38,427 bases of DNA from an uncultured Aquimarina sp. (GTDB lineage Bacteria; Bacteroidota; Bacteroidia; Flavobacteriales; Flavobacteriaceae): NCBI GenBank assembly GCA_947498935.1, contig CANMMM010000029.1, positions 1-38,427 of the forward strand, in the 5' to 3' direction. Below, one piece after another: positions 16,410 to 24,720 of the stretch. Position numbers and translations under genes: made by a program. Below the pieces are notes generated by a model, which saw nothing but the letters and a program-made list of their open reading frames with translations, was not told the DNA's origin and did no database searches. The number at the start of each line of letters is the position of its first letter. The stretch's first letter is position 1.

Positions 16410-17798
16410 ATGACACTTATCAAATCAATTTCAGGGATTAGAGGCACTATTGGAGGTAGAGTAGGGGAAAATCTTACTCCAATCGATGCAGTGAAATTCG
16501 CTGCAGCGTACGGTAGTTGGCTAAAAACAGAAACCAATAATGATACACCTACAGTAGTAGTGGGTAGAGATGCCAGAATATCTGGATCTATGATTCAGCA
16601 ATTAGTAATGAACTCACTAATAGGATTAGGAATTCATGTAATAGACCTTGGTTTATCTACAACTCCCACTGTAGAAGTAGCAGTACCTTTAGAGAAAGCC
16701 GATGGAGGAATTATCCTTACAGCGAGTCATAACCCAAAACAATGGAACGCACTTAAATTATTAAATAATAAGGGAGAATTCCTTAATGCTGAAAACGGTC
16801 AAAAAATCCTATCAATTGCAGAAAATGATGATTATACTTTTGCAGAAGTAGATGATTTAGGTACAATTAAGACAGATGATACATACATCGATAAACATAT
16901 AGATGCTGTTTTAGAACTACCACTGGTCAATTCAGAAATAGTAAAACAATCAGGTTTTAAAGTGGTAGTAGATGCAGTGAATTCTACAGGAGGGATCGCT
17001 ATTCCTAAATTATTGAAAAAAATGGGAGTAGAGGTAGTAGAATTGTATTGTGATCCTACAGGACATTTTCCGCATAATCCAGAACCTCTAAAAGAGCATC
17101 TAACAGATCTATCAGCATTAGTAGTCAAAGAAAAAGCCGATTTAGGACTTACCGTAGATCCTGATGTAGATCGATTAGCGTTTATGAGCGAAGATGGAGA
17201 AATGTTTGGCGAAGAATATACACTAGTAGCGTGTGCAGATTTTGTATTAGGCAAGACTCCAGGAAATACCGTTTCTAATTTATCATCTAGTAGAGCACTG
17301 AGAGATGTAACCGAAAAACACGGAGGCGTATACGAAGCAAGTGCAGTAGGAGAAGTAAATGTAGTCGCTAAAATGAAGGCAAACAATGCAGTGATCGGAG
17401 GCGAAGGTAATGGAGGGATTATCTATCCAGCTACGCATTATGGTAGAGACTCTTTAGTAGGAGTAGCCTTATTCTTAACACATTTAGCAGAAAAGAAATG
17501 TAGTGTCAGTGCACTCAGAAAATCATATCCATCGTATTTTATGAGTAAAAATAAGGTGCAATTAACACCAGAGTTAGACGTAGATGCCGTTCTAGCAGGA
17601 TTCCATAAAAAGCATGCTTCAGAAGAAGTAACTACCATTGATGGTGTAAAGGTAGACTTTGCAGATGCATGGGTACACCTCAGAAAAAGTAATACAGAGC
17701 CTATTATTAGAATTTATACAGAGGCATTGAGCCAAGAAAAAGCAGATACATTGGCAGAAGATACCATTACGACACTCAAAGAAATAGCAGGAATATAA
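16410..17798 (+). CDS. glmM: Phosphoglucosamine mutase
   Basis: A 462-residue alpha-D-phosphohexomutase, best assigned as GlmM, which converts glucosamine-6-phosphate to glucosamine-1-phosphate for peptidoglycan and LPS synthesis. The phosphoserine loop TASHNP is at residues 104-109 (Ser106), the metal loop DPDVDR at 250-255, the sugar-binding loop GEGNGG at 331-336, and the phosphate-binding loop RKSNTEP at 424-430. GEGNGG resembles the archaeal-type mutases more than the GEQSGH of E. coli GlmM, so phosphomannomutase or phosphoglucomutase activity is a minor alternative. It is monocistronic. Confidence 0.9.
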   Translation: MTLIKSISGIRGTIGGRVGENLTPIDAVKFAAAYGSWLKTETNNDTPTVVVGRDARISGSMIQQLVMNSLIGLGIHVIDLGLSTTPTVEVAVPLEKADGGIILTASHNPKQWNALKLLNNKGEFLNAENGQKILSIAENDDYTFAEVDDLGTIKTDDTYIDKHIDAVLELPLVNSEIVKQSGFKVVVDAVNSTGGIAIPKLLKKMGVEVVELYCDPTGHFPHNPEPLKEHLTDLSALVVKEKADLGLTVDPDVDRLAFMSEDGEMFGEEYTLVACADFVLGKTPGNTVSNLSSSRALRDVTEKHGGVYEASAVGEVNVVAKMKANNAVIGGEGNGGIIYPATHYGRDSLVGVALFLTHLAEKKCSVSALRKSYPSYFMSKNKVQLTPELDVDAVLAGFHKKHASEEVTTIDGVKVDFADAWVHLRKSNTEPIIRIYTEALSQEKADTLAEDTITTLKEIAGI

Positions 17799-17829
17799 TT
17801 TATGGTATTAAATTGCTAAATAATAAATT

Positions 17830-17990
17830 GAAGTGATTTAAACTTTTTTGATTTCAGCGAAAAGCAAAGATTTTGTGATCAAATGAAGTGATTTTTTAGT
17901 TGCATAGCAGCGCTACGGAACTCAAAAATTACAAAATTTGAGTGCAAAAGATCGTTTTTATAGCAAATTGAAAAAAGTTTAAATCACTTC
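17830..17990 (+). repeat. Family A palindromic element, copy A3
   Basis: A complete 161-bp copy from GAAGTGATTTAAACTTTTTT to AAAGTTTAAATCACTTC, flanked by ATT on both sides (17827-17829 and 17991-17993), a possible 3-bp target duplication. It separates the glmM stop codon from the terminator at 18001-18035 and so would be transcribed in the glmM 3' region. Confidence 0.92.
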
Positions 17991-18000
17991 ATTAAATAAT

Positions 18001-18035
18001 CAAAAAGAGACTGCCCAAAAAGCAGTCTTTTTTTT
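18001..18035 (+). terminator. glmM intrinsic terminator
   Basis: AGACTGC (18008-18014) pairs with GCAGTCT (18022-18028), followed by an eight-base T run. It is about 200 nt from the glmM stop, with element A3 in between. Confidence 0.9.
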
Positions 18036-18289
18036 GTTGCATAACAGTACTCGAAAACTCAAAATTGCAAAATTAGGGAGCAAAAGATTGCTTGTATAGC
18101 AAAGAACTCATCTTGAATTTTTCTTTTCCCTAAAAAATGACTGAAATTCACCTGTATTTCGTTACTTTTTTTATCCGTAGCGTTGCTATGAATTTCAAAA
18201 AGTGCCTTATTCAGTCAAATTTCTTCTCATTTTCGGTAAAAAACAAAAAGTCAAGATGAGTTCAAATTGTAAAAAGTTGAAACCGCTTC
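18036..18289 (+). repeat. Family A right half interrupted by a family C element
   Basis: The right half of an A copy starts at GTTGCATAACAGTACTCGAA and runs to TATAGCAAA (18103). It is broken by a full C element (18104-18263) and resumes at AAATTGTAAAAAGTTG, ending ACCGCTTC at 18289, two bases before the stop codon of the acyltransferase gene. The left half is absent; the glmM terminator lies where it would be. Confidence 0.88.
18104..18263 (-). repeat. Family C palindromic element, complete copy C1
   Basis: A 160-bp element with ends GAACTCATCTTGAATTTTTC and AAAAGTCAAGATGAGTTC. The apex, read on the minus strand, is CATAGCAACGCTACGG, nearly the family A core. AAA flanks both sides (18101-18103 and 18264-18266) where uninterrupted A copies have a single AAA, so the insertion produced a 3-bp duplication. 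Confidence 0.9.
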
Positions 18290-18290
18290 T

Positions 18291-19205
18291 TTATGAAGAA
18301 AGGGCACTATCAGTAATAGCACCTTTTGGCTTTGGTGTATTGCGGTGTTTCCAACGTTTATGTGTCCATAAATAATACTGTGGCGCCTCACGGATTTGCT
18401 TTTCTAATAGCTGTAAGTATTTTTTGGTGATTTCAAATTCGTTGCAGGCTTTAGGAGTATCAGTAATAAGGATAAATTTAGCTTCGTAATACCCACGTTT
18501 TATTTTTTCTACATGCAAATAGCACACAGGTAAGTCTAATTTTCTGGCGAGTGCTTCCCCTCCTGTAAACGCAGGAACCTCAATTCCCATAAATTGAGTC
18601 CAAAACTTAGCATGTTCAATCTTTGGCGATTGATCAGCAACCATGCCATAAGAACATAGGTGACCTCGCGCTTTATCCCTAATAATTTCTTTAATCGTTT
18701 GCTTGCTAGTAATCAATCGAGAGTCAAAACGATGCCTAATGCGGTGTACAAGTTTATCAAAATAAGGGTTCTTAATTTCCTTATAGATACCTACTGTTTC
18801 ATGGTTAGCGACTAATTGTGTTACATTACACCATTCATAACTAGCATAATGACCCATAAGTACTATAATACTTTTTTCTTTAGCTTCTAAAGCATGTAAT
18901 TCTTCTAAGTTAGTGATTCGAAAACGCTTTAATAATTCGTTTTCAGAGATAGAAATCGATTTGATCATCTCTAAAAACATATCACACATATGTTGGTAGA
19001 ACCTTCTCCTGATTACCTTTAACTCTGTAATCGATTTATCAGGGAAAGTAAGTTGTAGATTATTTAATACTACTTTCTTTCTGTAACCAATGATGTGATA
19101 AATAAAGCAATAACATAGCGTAGAAAACAGGTAAAATATACGCCAAGGTAATTTGGAAATAAACCAGAGTATAGGATATACTAACCAATAAGCTACGAAT
19201 TGCAT
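18291..19205 (-). CDS. LpxL/HtrB-family lipid A acyltransferase
   Basis: A 304-residue membrane-associated acyltransferase of the lysophospholipid/lauroyl acyltransferase (HtrB, LpxL) family, which adds a secondary acyl chain to Kdo2-lipid A or a related lipid. An N-terminal membrane anchor (QFVAYWLVYPILWFISKLP) is followed by the HX4E catalytic motif GHYASYEW (His119, Glu124), then a block with ADQSPK and PAFTGGEALARK, and a C-terminal YLWTHKRWKH typical of the family. The frame is open 87 nt further upstream, but ATG at 19205 gives the family N-terminus and avoids overlap with the divergent rhomboid region. Confidence 0.9.
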   Translation of the reverse strand: MQFVAYWLVYPILWFISKLPWRIFYLFSTLCYCFIYHIIGYRKKVVLNNLQLTFPDKSITELKVIRRRFYQHMCDMFLEMIKSISISENELLKRFRITNLEELHALEAKEKSIIVLMGHYASYEWCNVTQLVANHETVGIYKEIKNPYFDKLVHRIRHRFDSRLITSKQTIKEIIRDKARGHLCSYGMVADQSPKIEHAKFWTQFMGIEVPAFTGGEALARKLDLPVCYLHVEKIKRGYYEAKFILITDTPKACNEFEITKKYLQLLEKQIREAPQYYLWTHKRWKHRNTPKPKGAITDSALSS

Positions 19206-19333
19206 ATAAATGTTTTTTGAATAGCATACAAAGATACAGTTATTTGGGCGTATGAGGCGTACAATTATTCGTAGAATACCGTTAAAAAACATTGTATACT
19301 TTACTGTAGGCTATGCTAGATTTATAAATACAT

Positions 19334-19341
19334 TATCTTTG
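19334..19341 (+). promoter_or_regulatory. Candidate -7 promoter element (TATCTTTG)
   Basis: TATCTTTG fits TAnnTTTG exactly and ends 15 nt before the ATG at 19357. If used, the rhomboid mRNA leader would be under 15 nt, or initiation would be at the second ATG (19372). No clear -33 TTTG was found. Confidence 0.45.
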
Positions 19342-19356
19342 ATCACAAAAAAAGAA

Positions 19357-20007
19357 ATGGGGAGTACAAGTATGATTGTCATTATTATTATTGCGATCAA
19401 TGCAATTGCATCATTTAAAGGATTTAATGATAGGGTGTTTTTACAGAAATATATGTTTACTATTGCGGGTATACGCAATGGAGAACACATACGAATGGTC
19501 ACTTCTGGTTTTTTGCATGCAGATATTCCGCATTTAGCATTTAATATGCTAACACTCTATTTTTTTGCTCCCATAGTGATCAGCAATTTAGGAACACAAA
19601 AGTTTGTCGGAATCTACATAGCCAGTTTAGTAGTAGGGAGTATGTTTGCACTGTTTTTTAATAAAAATAACTACCACTACAGTGCATTAGGGGCTAGTGG
19701 AGCCGTTTCAGGAGTTATATTTTCAGCGATTTTATTTGAGCCAACGATGAAAATGTTTTTGATGTTTATTCCCATACCGATACCTGCTTTTATTTTTGGA
19801 ATAGGGTATTTGCTATACAGTATTTTTGGTATGAAGAACAAAATAGGAAATATAGGCCATGATGCGCATTTTGGTGGAGCAGTGGGGGGATACTTCGTTA
19901 CGTTATTTTTAGCACCTTGGCTGTTTGAGACTCAGTTGTGGATAGTGGTTATTTTAGCAATTCCAATACTTTTATTATTCATCCTTCAGAAGATGGGTAA
20001 ATTATAA
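19357..20007 (+). CDS. Rhomboid-family intramembrane serine protease
   Basis: A 216-residue polytopic membrane protease that cleaves transmembrane substrates. The Ser/His dyad is visible: GASGAVSG with Ser114, and GHDAHFGGAVGGY with His171. The conserved SGFLHADIPHLAFNM segment (residues 50-64) supplies the loop histidines and asparagine, and six hydrophobic helices are present. ATG at 19357 is preferred; a GTA/CGT-rich open extension back to 19252 overlaps the divergent promoter region and is not membrane-protein-like. It is divergent from the LpxL-type gene with 151 bp between. Substrate unknown. Confidence 0.9.
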   Translation: MGSTSMIVIIIIAINAIASFKGFNDRVFLQKYMFTIAGIRNGEHIRMVTSGFLHADIPHLAFNMLTLYFFAPIVISNLGTQKFVGIYIASLVVGSMFALFFNKNNYHYSALGASGAVSGVIFSAILFEPTMKMFLMFIPIPIPAFIFGIGYLLYSIFGMKNKIGNIGHDAHFGGAVGGYFVTLFLAPWLFETQLWIVVILAIPILLLFILQKMGKL

Positions 20008-20131
20008 AGAAACATATATTTGGTGATATAACCAGCCTATGATGATGGTTTTAAACAGTTGTCAAACCTGATGCACACTGTTATATTTTCAATGTATAAC
20101 CATAGCAGAACTGTGCTGATATGAGTTCATT

Positions 20132-20167
20132 CATAAAAAAAACCGTTTACCAAAGCGATAAACGGTT
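20132..20167 (-). terminator. Terminator of the TlpA-like lipoprotein gene
   Basis: On the minus strand AACCGTTTA (20167-20159) pairs with TAAACGGTT (20149-20141), followed by a run of T (A run at 20134-20140 on the plus strand). It lies 28 nt past the stop at 20195. Confidence 0.88.
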
Positions 20168-20194
20168 GCTCAATATGATAGTTAGTATTTCTTT

Positions 20195-21325
20195 CTAAAG
20201 TGTTTTTTCAGCTAGTAGTTCAGCAACTTTATTTTCTAAAGCAGGACCTCTTAGGTTTTTAGCAATTACATTTCCTGTTTCATCGATGATAAATGTAGCA
20301 GGAATAGAACGTACTCCATAAGATCTAGCGATAGGGTCTTGCCAAAACTTAAGGTTAGAAACATGACTCCATTCTAATTGATCAGCATCAATAGCCTTGA
20401 TCCAGTGATCCTTATTTCTATCCAATGATACACCGATAATGTTCAATCCTTTGTCGTGGTATTTCTTGTATACTCTTACTACATTAGGATTTTCAGCTCT
20501 ACAAGGCTTGCACCAAGAAGCCCAGAAATCGATAATGGTAATTTTTCCCATGGCCTCTTTTAACGAAAGCGTTTTACCATCAGGAGTAGGAGCGGTAAAG
20601 TTTTCAGCCTCACTACCAATATCTATTTTACCTATAGAAGCAGCAATAATACGGTGTAGGTTTTTACCCAATCTAGATACCTTTAAACTATCATTAAAAG
20701 TAGTAAATATAGTTTTAGCCTTTTTTGCAGGGATAATTTTCAGATTCATCAAATCAGTAAGCGCCATAACAGAAACTAATGAATTCGGATATTTCTCAGC
20801 AAAAGTGTTTCGTTGTTCCTTTTCTTTAGCTTCAATAGCCTTTTGTTCATTTAGTGCAGCCGTAGCTTCTTCTGTTTTATTCAATCGAGTCGCAACATGA
20901 TATTCATTTCTTAGCTTTTGTTTGTCCTTGTTATATTGAGACATTTTAGTAAGATAGTCAATGAATAATTTGTTTTCAGTACCCCCTTCGATAATAGAAG
21001 ATCGTAAACTATCTTTATATACAGTCATGTGTATAGGGGTATCTTCTGCCACAAAAAGAACATTACCAGCTAGATTCTTAAATGTTAGGTAGTTTAGATC
21101 ATGTTTTGCAAAAGAACTCAATTCCAATTCGAATTTACCATCTTTAATCGTTGTAGAATCAATGATTACAGGTCGATTAGATTGACTAATACTATTTACG
21201 TATACTTGTGTTCCATCTTCAAACCCCAGCGTGTCAGCAATAATAGCATAGCCTTTGGTTTCCTTCTCCTTTTTACAAGCAACAGCTACTGCTAAGAGCG
21301 ATAATATAAATACAATTTTTTTCAT
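20195..21325 (-). CDS. TlpA/DUF4369 thioredoxin-like lipoprotein
   Basis: A 376-residue periplasm-facing lipoprotein. The signal peptide MKKIVFILSLLAVAVAC places the lipid-modified Cys at 17. Residues about 25-125 look like a DUF4369 domain (GYAIIADTLGFEDGTQVYV), followed by a helical linker. Residues about 237-375 are a TlpA/ResA-like thioredoxin domain with active site WASWCKPC (Cys272, Cys275) and the cis-Pro motif IPATFI. Such proteins act as thiol-disulphide reductases in the envelope. The frame extends 13 codons upstream (to 21364), but the signal peptide fixes the start at 21325. Confidence 0.92.
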   Translation of the reverse strand: MKKIVFILSLLAVAVACKKEKETKGYAIIADTLGFEDGTQVYVNSISQSNRPVIIDSTTIKDGKFELELSSFAKHDLNYLTFKNLAGNVLFVAEDTPIHMTVYKDSLRSSIIEGGTENKLFIDYLTKMSQYNKDKQKLRNEYHVATRLNKTEEATAALNEQKAIEAKEKEQRNTFAEKYPNSLVSVMALTDLMNLKIIPAKKAKTIFTTFNDSLKVSRLGKNLHRIIAASIGKIDIGSEAENFTAPTPDGKTLSLKEAMGKITIIDFWASWCKPCRAENPNVVRVYKKYHDKGLNIIGVSLDRNKDHWIKAIDADQLEWSHVSNLKFWQDPIARSYGVRSIPATFIIDETGNVIAKNLRGPALENKVAELLAEKTL

Positions 21326-21437
21326 GTGTTTAAAATATTGTTTTAGAGGTCTCATGGAACTCACCAGATCATCATTCTGTAGTGCATAGAAAAATGAAAA
21401 GACGTATTACATGAACAAGTTTTCAATTTTGTTAGAT

Positions 21438-21598
21438 GAAGTGATTTAAACTTTTTTGATTTCAGCGAAAATCGAAGATTTTGTGACCAAATGCAGTGAT
21501 TTTTTTGTTGCATAGCAGCGCTACGGAACTCAAAAATCGCAAAATCTGGGGGTAAAAGATCGTTTTTATAGTAAATTGAAAAAAGTTTAAACCACTTC
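21438..21598 (+). repeat. Family A palindromic element, copy A4
   Basis: A complete 161-bp copy from GAAGTGATTTAAACTTTTTT to AAAGTTTAAACCACTTC, with intact core GCATAGCAGCGCTACGG. It is in the 764-bp divergent gap between the TlpA-like gene and the GAF-domain gene, 310 nt from copy A5. The DNA between (21599-21908) is AT-rich with no gene seen; minus-strand open frames there read through the repeat and are not credible. Confidence 0.92.
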
Positions 21599-21892
21599 GA
21601 GTGTAAAAATAGAGAATCTGAAGTGTACAACCCAAAAAATAACTTTTAAAAATCAAGTATACCACAAAAAATAATCGCTTTTTTGTAAGAAAGTACATGA
21701 GATAGCGACTAGAGTAGTACACTAATAAAATCTACTATACGAATCATACCATATGACTACCATAGAATAGTATACATAATCACATGATGAAGAGCATGTA
21801 TACTAAGTAAATCATAAGAGAGCCCCAATGCAAAAAAGTAGTATTTGATTTAATGTATTGTTAATACTAAATTAGCAGTGAGGCTAATATAG

Positions 21893-21900
21893 TATTTTTG
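21893..21900 (+). promoter_or_regulatory. Candidate -7 promoter element (TATTTTTG)
   Basis: TATTTTTG matches TAnnTTTG and lies nine bases before copy A5. A start of transcription about seven nucleotides further would put the whole repeat in the leader of the GAF-domain gene. No -33 element was evident. Confidence 0.4.
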
Positions 21901-21908
21901 TTTAATCA

Positions 21909-22069
21909 GAAGTGATTTAAACTTTTTCGATTTTAGCAAAAATCGAAAATTTTGTGACCAAATGAAGTAATTTTTTAGTTTCATAGCAGCGCTACGGAAC
22001 TCAAAAATTGCAAAATGTGAGTGCAAAAGATTGTTTTTATAGCAAATTATAAAAAGTTTAAACCACTTT
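21909..22069 (+). repeat. Family A palindromic element, copy A5
   Basis: A copy of about 161 bp from GAAGTGATTTAAACTTTTTC to AAAGTTTAAACCACTTT (last base changed). TCA is present on both flanks (21906-21908 and 22070-22072), a possible 3-bp duplication. It ends about 20 nt before the start codon of the GAF-domain gene. Confidence 0.88.
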
Positions 22070-22089
22070 TCATTCTAAAATTGGGCGTT

Positions 22090-24456
22090 ATGAATTTATT
22101 GGGTCAAGAATTTCCGTTTGATATTCGAATCAGCTTTGCAACTTTTTTCGAAAAGTATAAAAAACTAGCCATTAGTGAGAATGCTTTCGTACGAGATCGT
22201 GCAGAAAAAATCTTACATATTGCTAAGAAAAACCCTCAACTAACAGAAGGTGTACGGAGTATAGAAGAAATTGAGCAGTTGCGTTCAGAAATAGACCTTA
22301 TTTTAGAAGATTCCTTCGCGAGCGTTTTACAAGAGAATGAGATCAAAATTGCCACGATTCCCTTTAGTAATATCGTATTGAAATCCACAAAACGATATGA
22401 TAAAATTATAAAAGAAGCAGGACCTGATTTTGAGTTGACAATAAAAAACCTAGATCAAGACCACTACTATATCATGGGATGTAGCATCATCCTCAATCAA
22501 TATTATGGGTATAAAATAGATTTTAAGAGACCCTTTTTTTATGATATTCCAGATACTTCGAATATCATGAAACACTACAGAATACTCTACAATGCAGATT
22601 TTGTAGAAGTATTTAAAACAGAAAGATCCATAGAAATAACCAAAGAAGATGTAGCAGAATTATTAGACAATTTTGATAATGTAGCCATCTGGAAAGAAAA
22701 GTTTCCTCCTAATAGTTGGTTGTTTAAAGGAATCGTAATCGCTAATATATATGATGCGACGACAGATGTATCACTATCGGATTTCAAAACGAGTTTGTTG
22801 CGGTATGACAAGTCCAAAGCAGATTTTATAGAGAACTTCCAGAATATATTCCGTGCGATATTTAATCTGCCAGAAATTAAAGTTGGTTTCTCTCATTATA
22901 ATAAAGAAGATGGACTTCTCGAAAGAACACCCGATACCTCAGTAGACAGTTATTTATTGTACAAAAACGCATCAGATACGTGTAAATCTGCATTATGCGG
23001 AGGAACCTATTATTATCTATTCGAGCAATCCAAATATTTTGCGATTTCAGATGTAAAAAAATACCAGCGTTCCACTCCCGATGAGAAAATGTACAAGCAT
23101 CTAGTAGAACAAGGAATCAATAGTGCCATCCTAGCACCGATCGTAAACCAAGATGAATTATTAGGAATCTTAGAAATTGTATCCCCTAATATACAGGAGC
23201 TAAATAGTATCAATGCCAATAAATTAGAGGATATCATGCCCTATTTGGTAGATTCCGTATTGCGTGCAAAAGCACAGGCAGAGGATGAACTGGAATTAGT
23301 GATCCAACAAGAATGTACAGCCATACACTCTAGCGTGTATTGGAAATTTAGAGAAGAAGCCAAAAAATTCATCATAGCCAAACAAGAAAGTGCCTCCGTA
23401 TCTTTTAATGAAGTCGTATTCGAAAATGTATATCCGTTATTCGGACAGATCGATATAAAAGGTTCTTCAGAAGCTCGTAACAATGCAGTACAAAAAGACC
23501 TAATTGTACAACTAAAGGCTGTAGGAACAATAATTGACAAATTGATAAAAGTCAGAGGATTATTGATTCATGAACAATTACAATTTAGAGTCAACAGTTA
23601 TATCCAGCAGATGCAAGATCGACTACAAGTAGATAGCGAGCAGAAGATCATATCCTTTATCAAAAAAGATATTACCCCGATGCTCAAGCATCTTCGAAAA
23701 AATGAACCTGCCGTACAAGAAGAGATCGAAGCCTATGACCTTATGTTAGATAAAGACATTAAAATGGTATACCATCATCGCAAAGCCTATGATGAATCCG
23801 TAATGACCATCAATAAAAGTATGGCAGCCCTATTGGATGCTAAGCAAGTAGAAGCACAGCAGATGTATCCTCATTATTTCGAGCGGTTTAAAACCGATGG
23901 GGTAGAACATAATATGTATATTGGCGAATCGATTACCAAAAAAGACAGTTTCCATAAGATGTATTTATACAACCTTAGATTATGGCAATTACAGGTGATG
24001 TGCGAGATGGAAAATGAATTTTATCAGTTGCAGAAAACCCTTCCCGTAGCACTAGATGTAGCCTCTATGGTATTGGTGTTTAATGCCTCATTGTCCGTTC
24101 GCTTCCGTATGGATGAAAAACGATTCGATGTAGATGGGACTTATAACGCTCGATACGAAGTCGTAAAAAAGAGAGTCGACAAAGCCTATATAAAAGGAAC
24201 CAATAAGCGTATTACCGAAAAAGGAAAATTAGTGATCGTCTATTCGCAGCGTTCCGATGAATTAGAATACGTAAAGTATATCAATTTCTTGCAGTCTAAA
24301 AATTATTTAGAAAAAGAAATAGAAATAGTAGCACTCGATGACCTCCAAGGAGTAACAGGGCTCAAAGCACTGCGTGTAAATATACTCTATAATAAAAGTA
24401 AACAAGACAAAGAATACTATACTTACGAAGATCTGATGAAAGAAATCAGCGAGTAA
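22090..24456 (+). CDS. GAF-domain protein, large, function unknown
   Basis: A 788-residue predicted cytoplasmic protein without signal peptide or membrane segments. The middle (about residues 270-400) reads as a GAF-type sensor domain: LYKNASDTCKSALCGGTYYY, YFAISDVKKYQRS, INSAILAPIVNQDELLGILEIVSP. The rest is largely helical, charged and Glu/Lys/Gln-rich. No kinase, cyclase or HTH output domain was recognised, so it may sense a small molecule and work through a protein partner. The ATG at 22090 (MNLLGQEFPFDIRISF) is chosen because the open extension to 22021 is made of repeat A5. A family B element follows the stop by 36 nt. Confidence 0.75.
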   Translation: MNLLGQEFPFDIRISFATFFEKYKKLAISENAFVRDRAEKILHIAKKNPQLTEGVRSIEEIEQLRSEIDLILEDSFASVLQENEIKIATIPFSNIVLKSTKRYDKIIKEAGPDFELTIKNLDQDHYYIMGCSIILNQYYGYKIDFKRPFFYDIPDTSNIMKHYRILYNADFVEVFKTERSIEITKEDVAELLDNFDNVAIWKEKFPPNSWLFKGIVIANIYDATTDVSLSDFKTSLLRYDKSKADFIENFQNIFRAIFNLPEIKVGFSHYNKEDGLLERTPDTSVDSYLLYKNASDTCKSALCGGTYYYLFEQSKYFAISDVKKYQRSTPDEKMYKHLVEQGINSAILAPIVNQDELLGILEIVSPNIQELNSINANKLEDIMPYLVDSVLRAKAQAEDELELVIQQECTAIHSSVYWKFREEAKKFIIAKQESASVSFNEVVFENVYPLFGQIDIKGSSEARNNAVQKDLIVQLKAVGTIIDKLIKVRGLLIHEQLQFRVNSYIQQMQDRLQVDSEQKIISFIKKDITPMLKHLRKNEPAVQEEIEAYDLMLDKDIKMVYHHRKAYDESVMTINKSMAALLDAKQVEAQQMYPHYFERFKTDGVEHNMYIGESITKKDSFHKMYLYNLRLWQLQVMCEMENEFYQLQKTLPVALDVASMVLVFNASLSVRFRMDEKRFDVDGTYNARYEVVKKRVDKAYIKGTNKRITEKGKLVIVYSQRSDELEYVKYINFLQSKNYLEKEIEIVALDDLQGVTGLKALRVNILYNKSKQDKEYYTYEDLMKEISE

Positions 24457-24492
24457 TCATGGTAGCGTAAACTATTTATTTTCTAAAAATAT

Positions 24493-24592
24493 GGGCGTTA
24501 CCCCTGATGTAAGATCAGGGGTCGGGCTATCCGTTACAATTCCTCGCCCTCCTAAGGTCGGGCTGTGGGATTTTCACTACTATCCCTAACGC
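24493..24592 (+). repeat. Family B structured 3'-end repeat, copy B3
   Basis: A 100-bp copy between GGGCGTT and TCCCTAACGC, 36 nt after the GAF-gene stop in sense orientation. Its inner stems differ from B1: CCCCTGAT/ATCAGGGG replaces CCC/GGG, and GCCC/GGGC (in CGCCCTCC...GTCGGGCTG) replaces the T/A-rich stem. Pairing is kept while sequence changes. Confidence 0.85.
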
Positions 24593-24720
24593 AAAATAGC
24601 ATGTTACTAATGGTAATTCTGTACAGAAAATAAAAAAGTATTTTGTTAAGCTATTGAAATGATGTGCACTATTTTAGATTGCAGTAATAAGTATAAGACT
24701 TTTAGTACCCAAATAGAATC

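Noticed and set aside
16832..17386. A 184-codon open frame on the minus strand within glmM
   Set aside because: It is antisense to a highly conserved enzyme, has a serine/threonine-rich composition typical of shadow frames, and shows no family similarity.
21361..21722. Two overlapping minus-strand open frames of 86-89 codons
   Set aside because: Both read through repeat A4, so their sequence is repeat-derived, and neither has a plausible protein pattern.
22021..22089. GTG-initiated N-terminal extension of the GAF-domain protein
   Set aside because: The 23 extra codons are the right arm of repeat A5; the ATG at 22090 gives a natural start.
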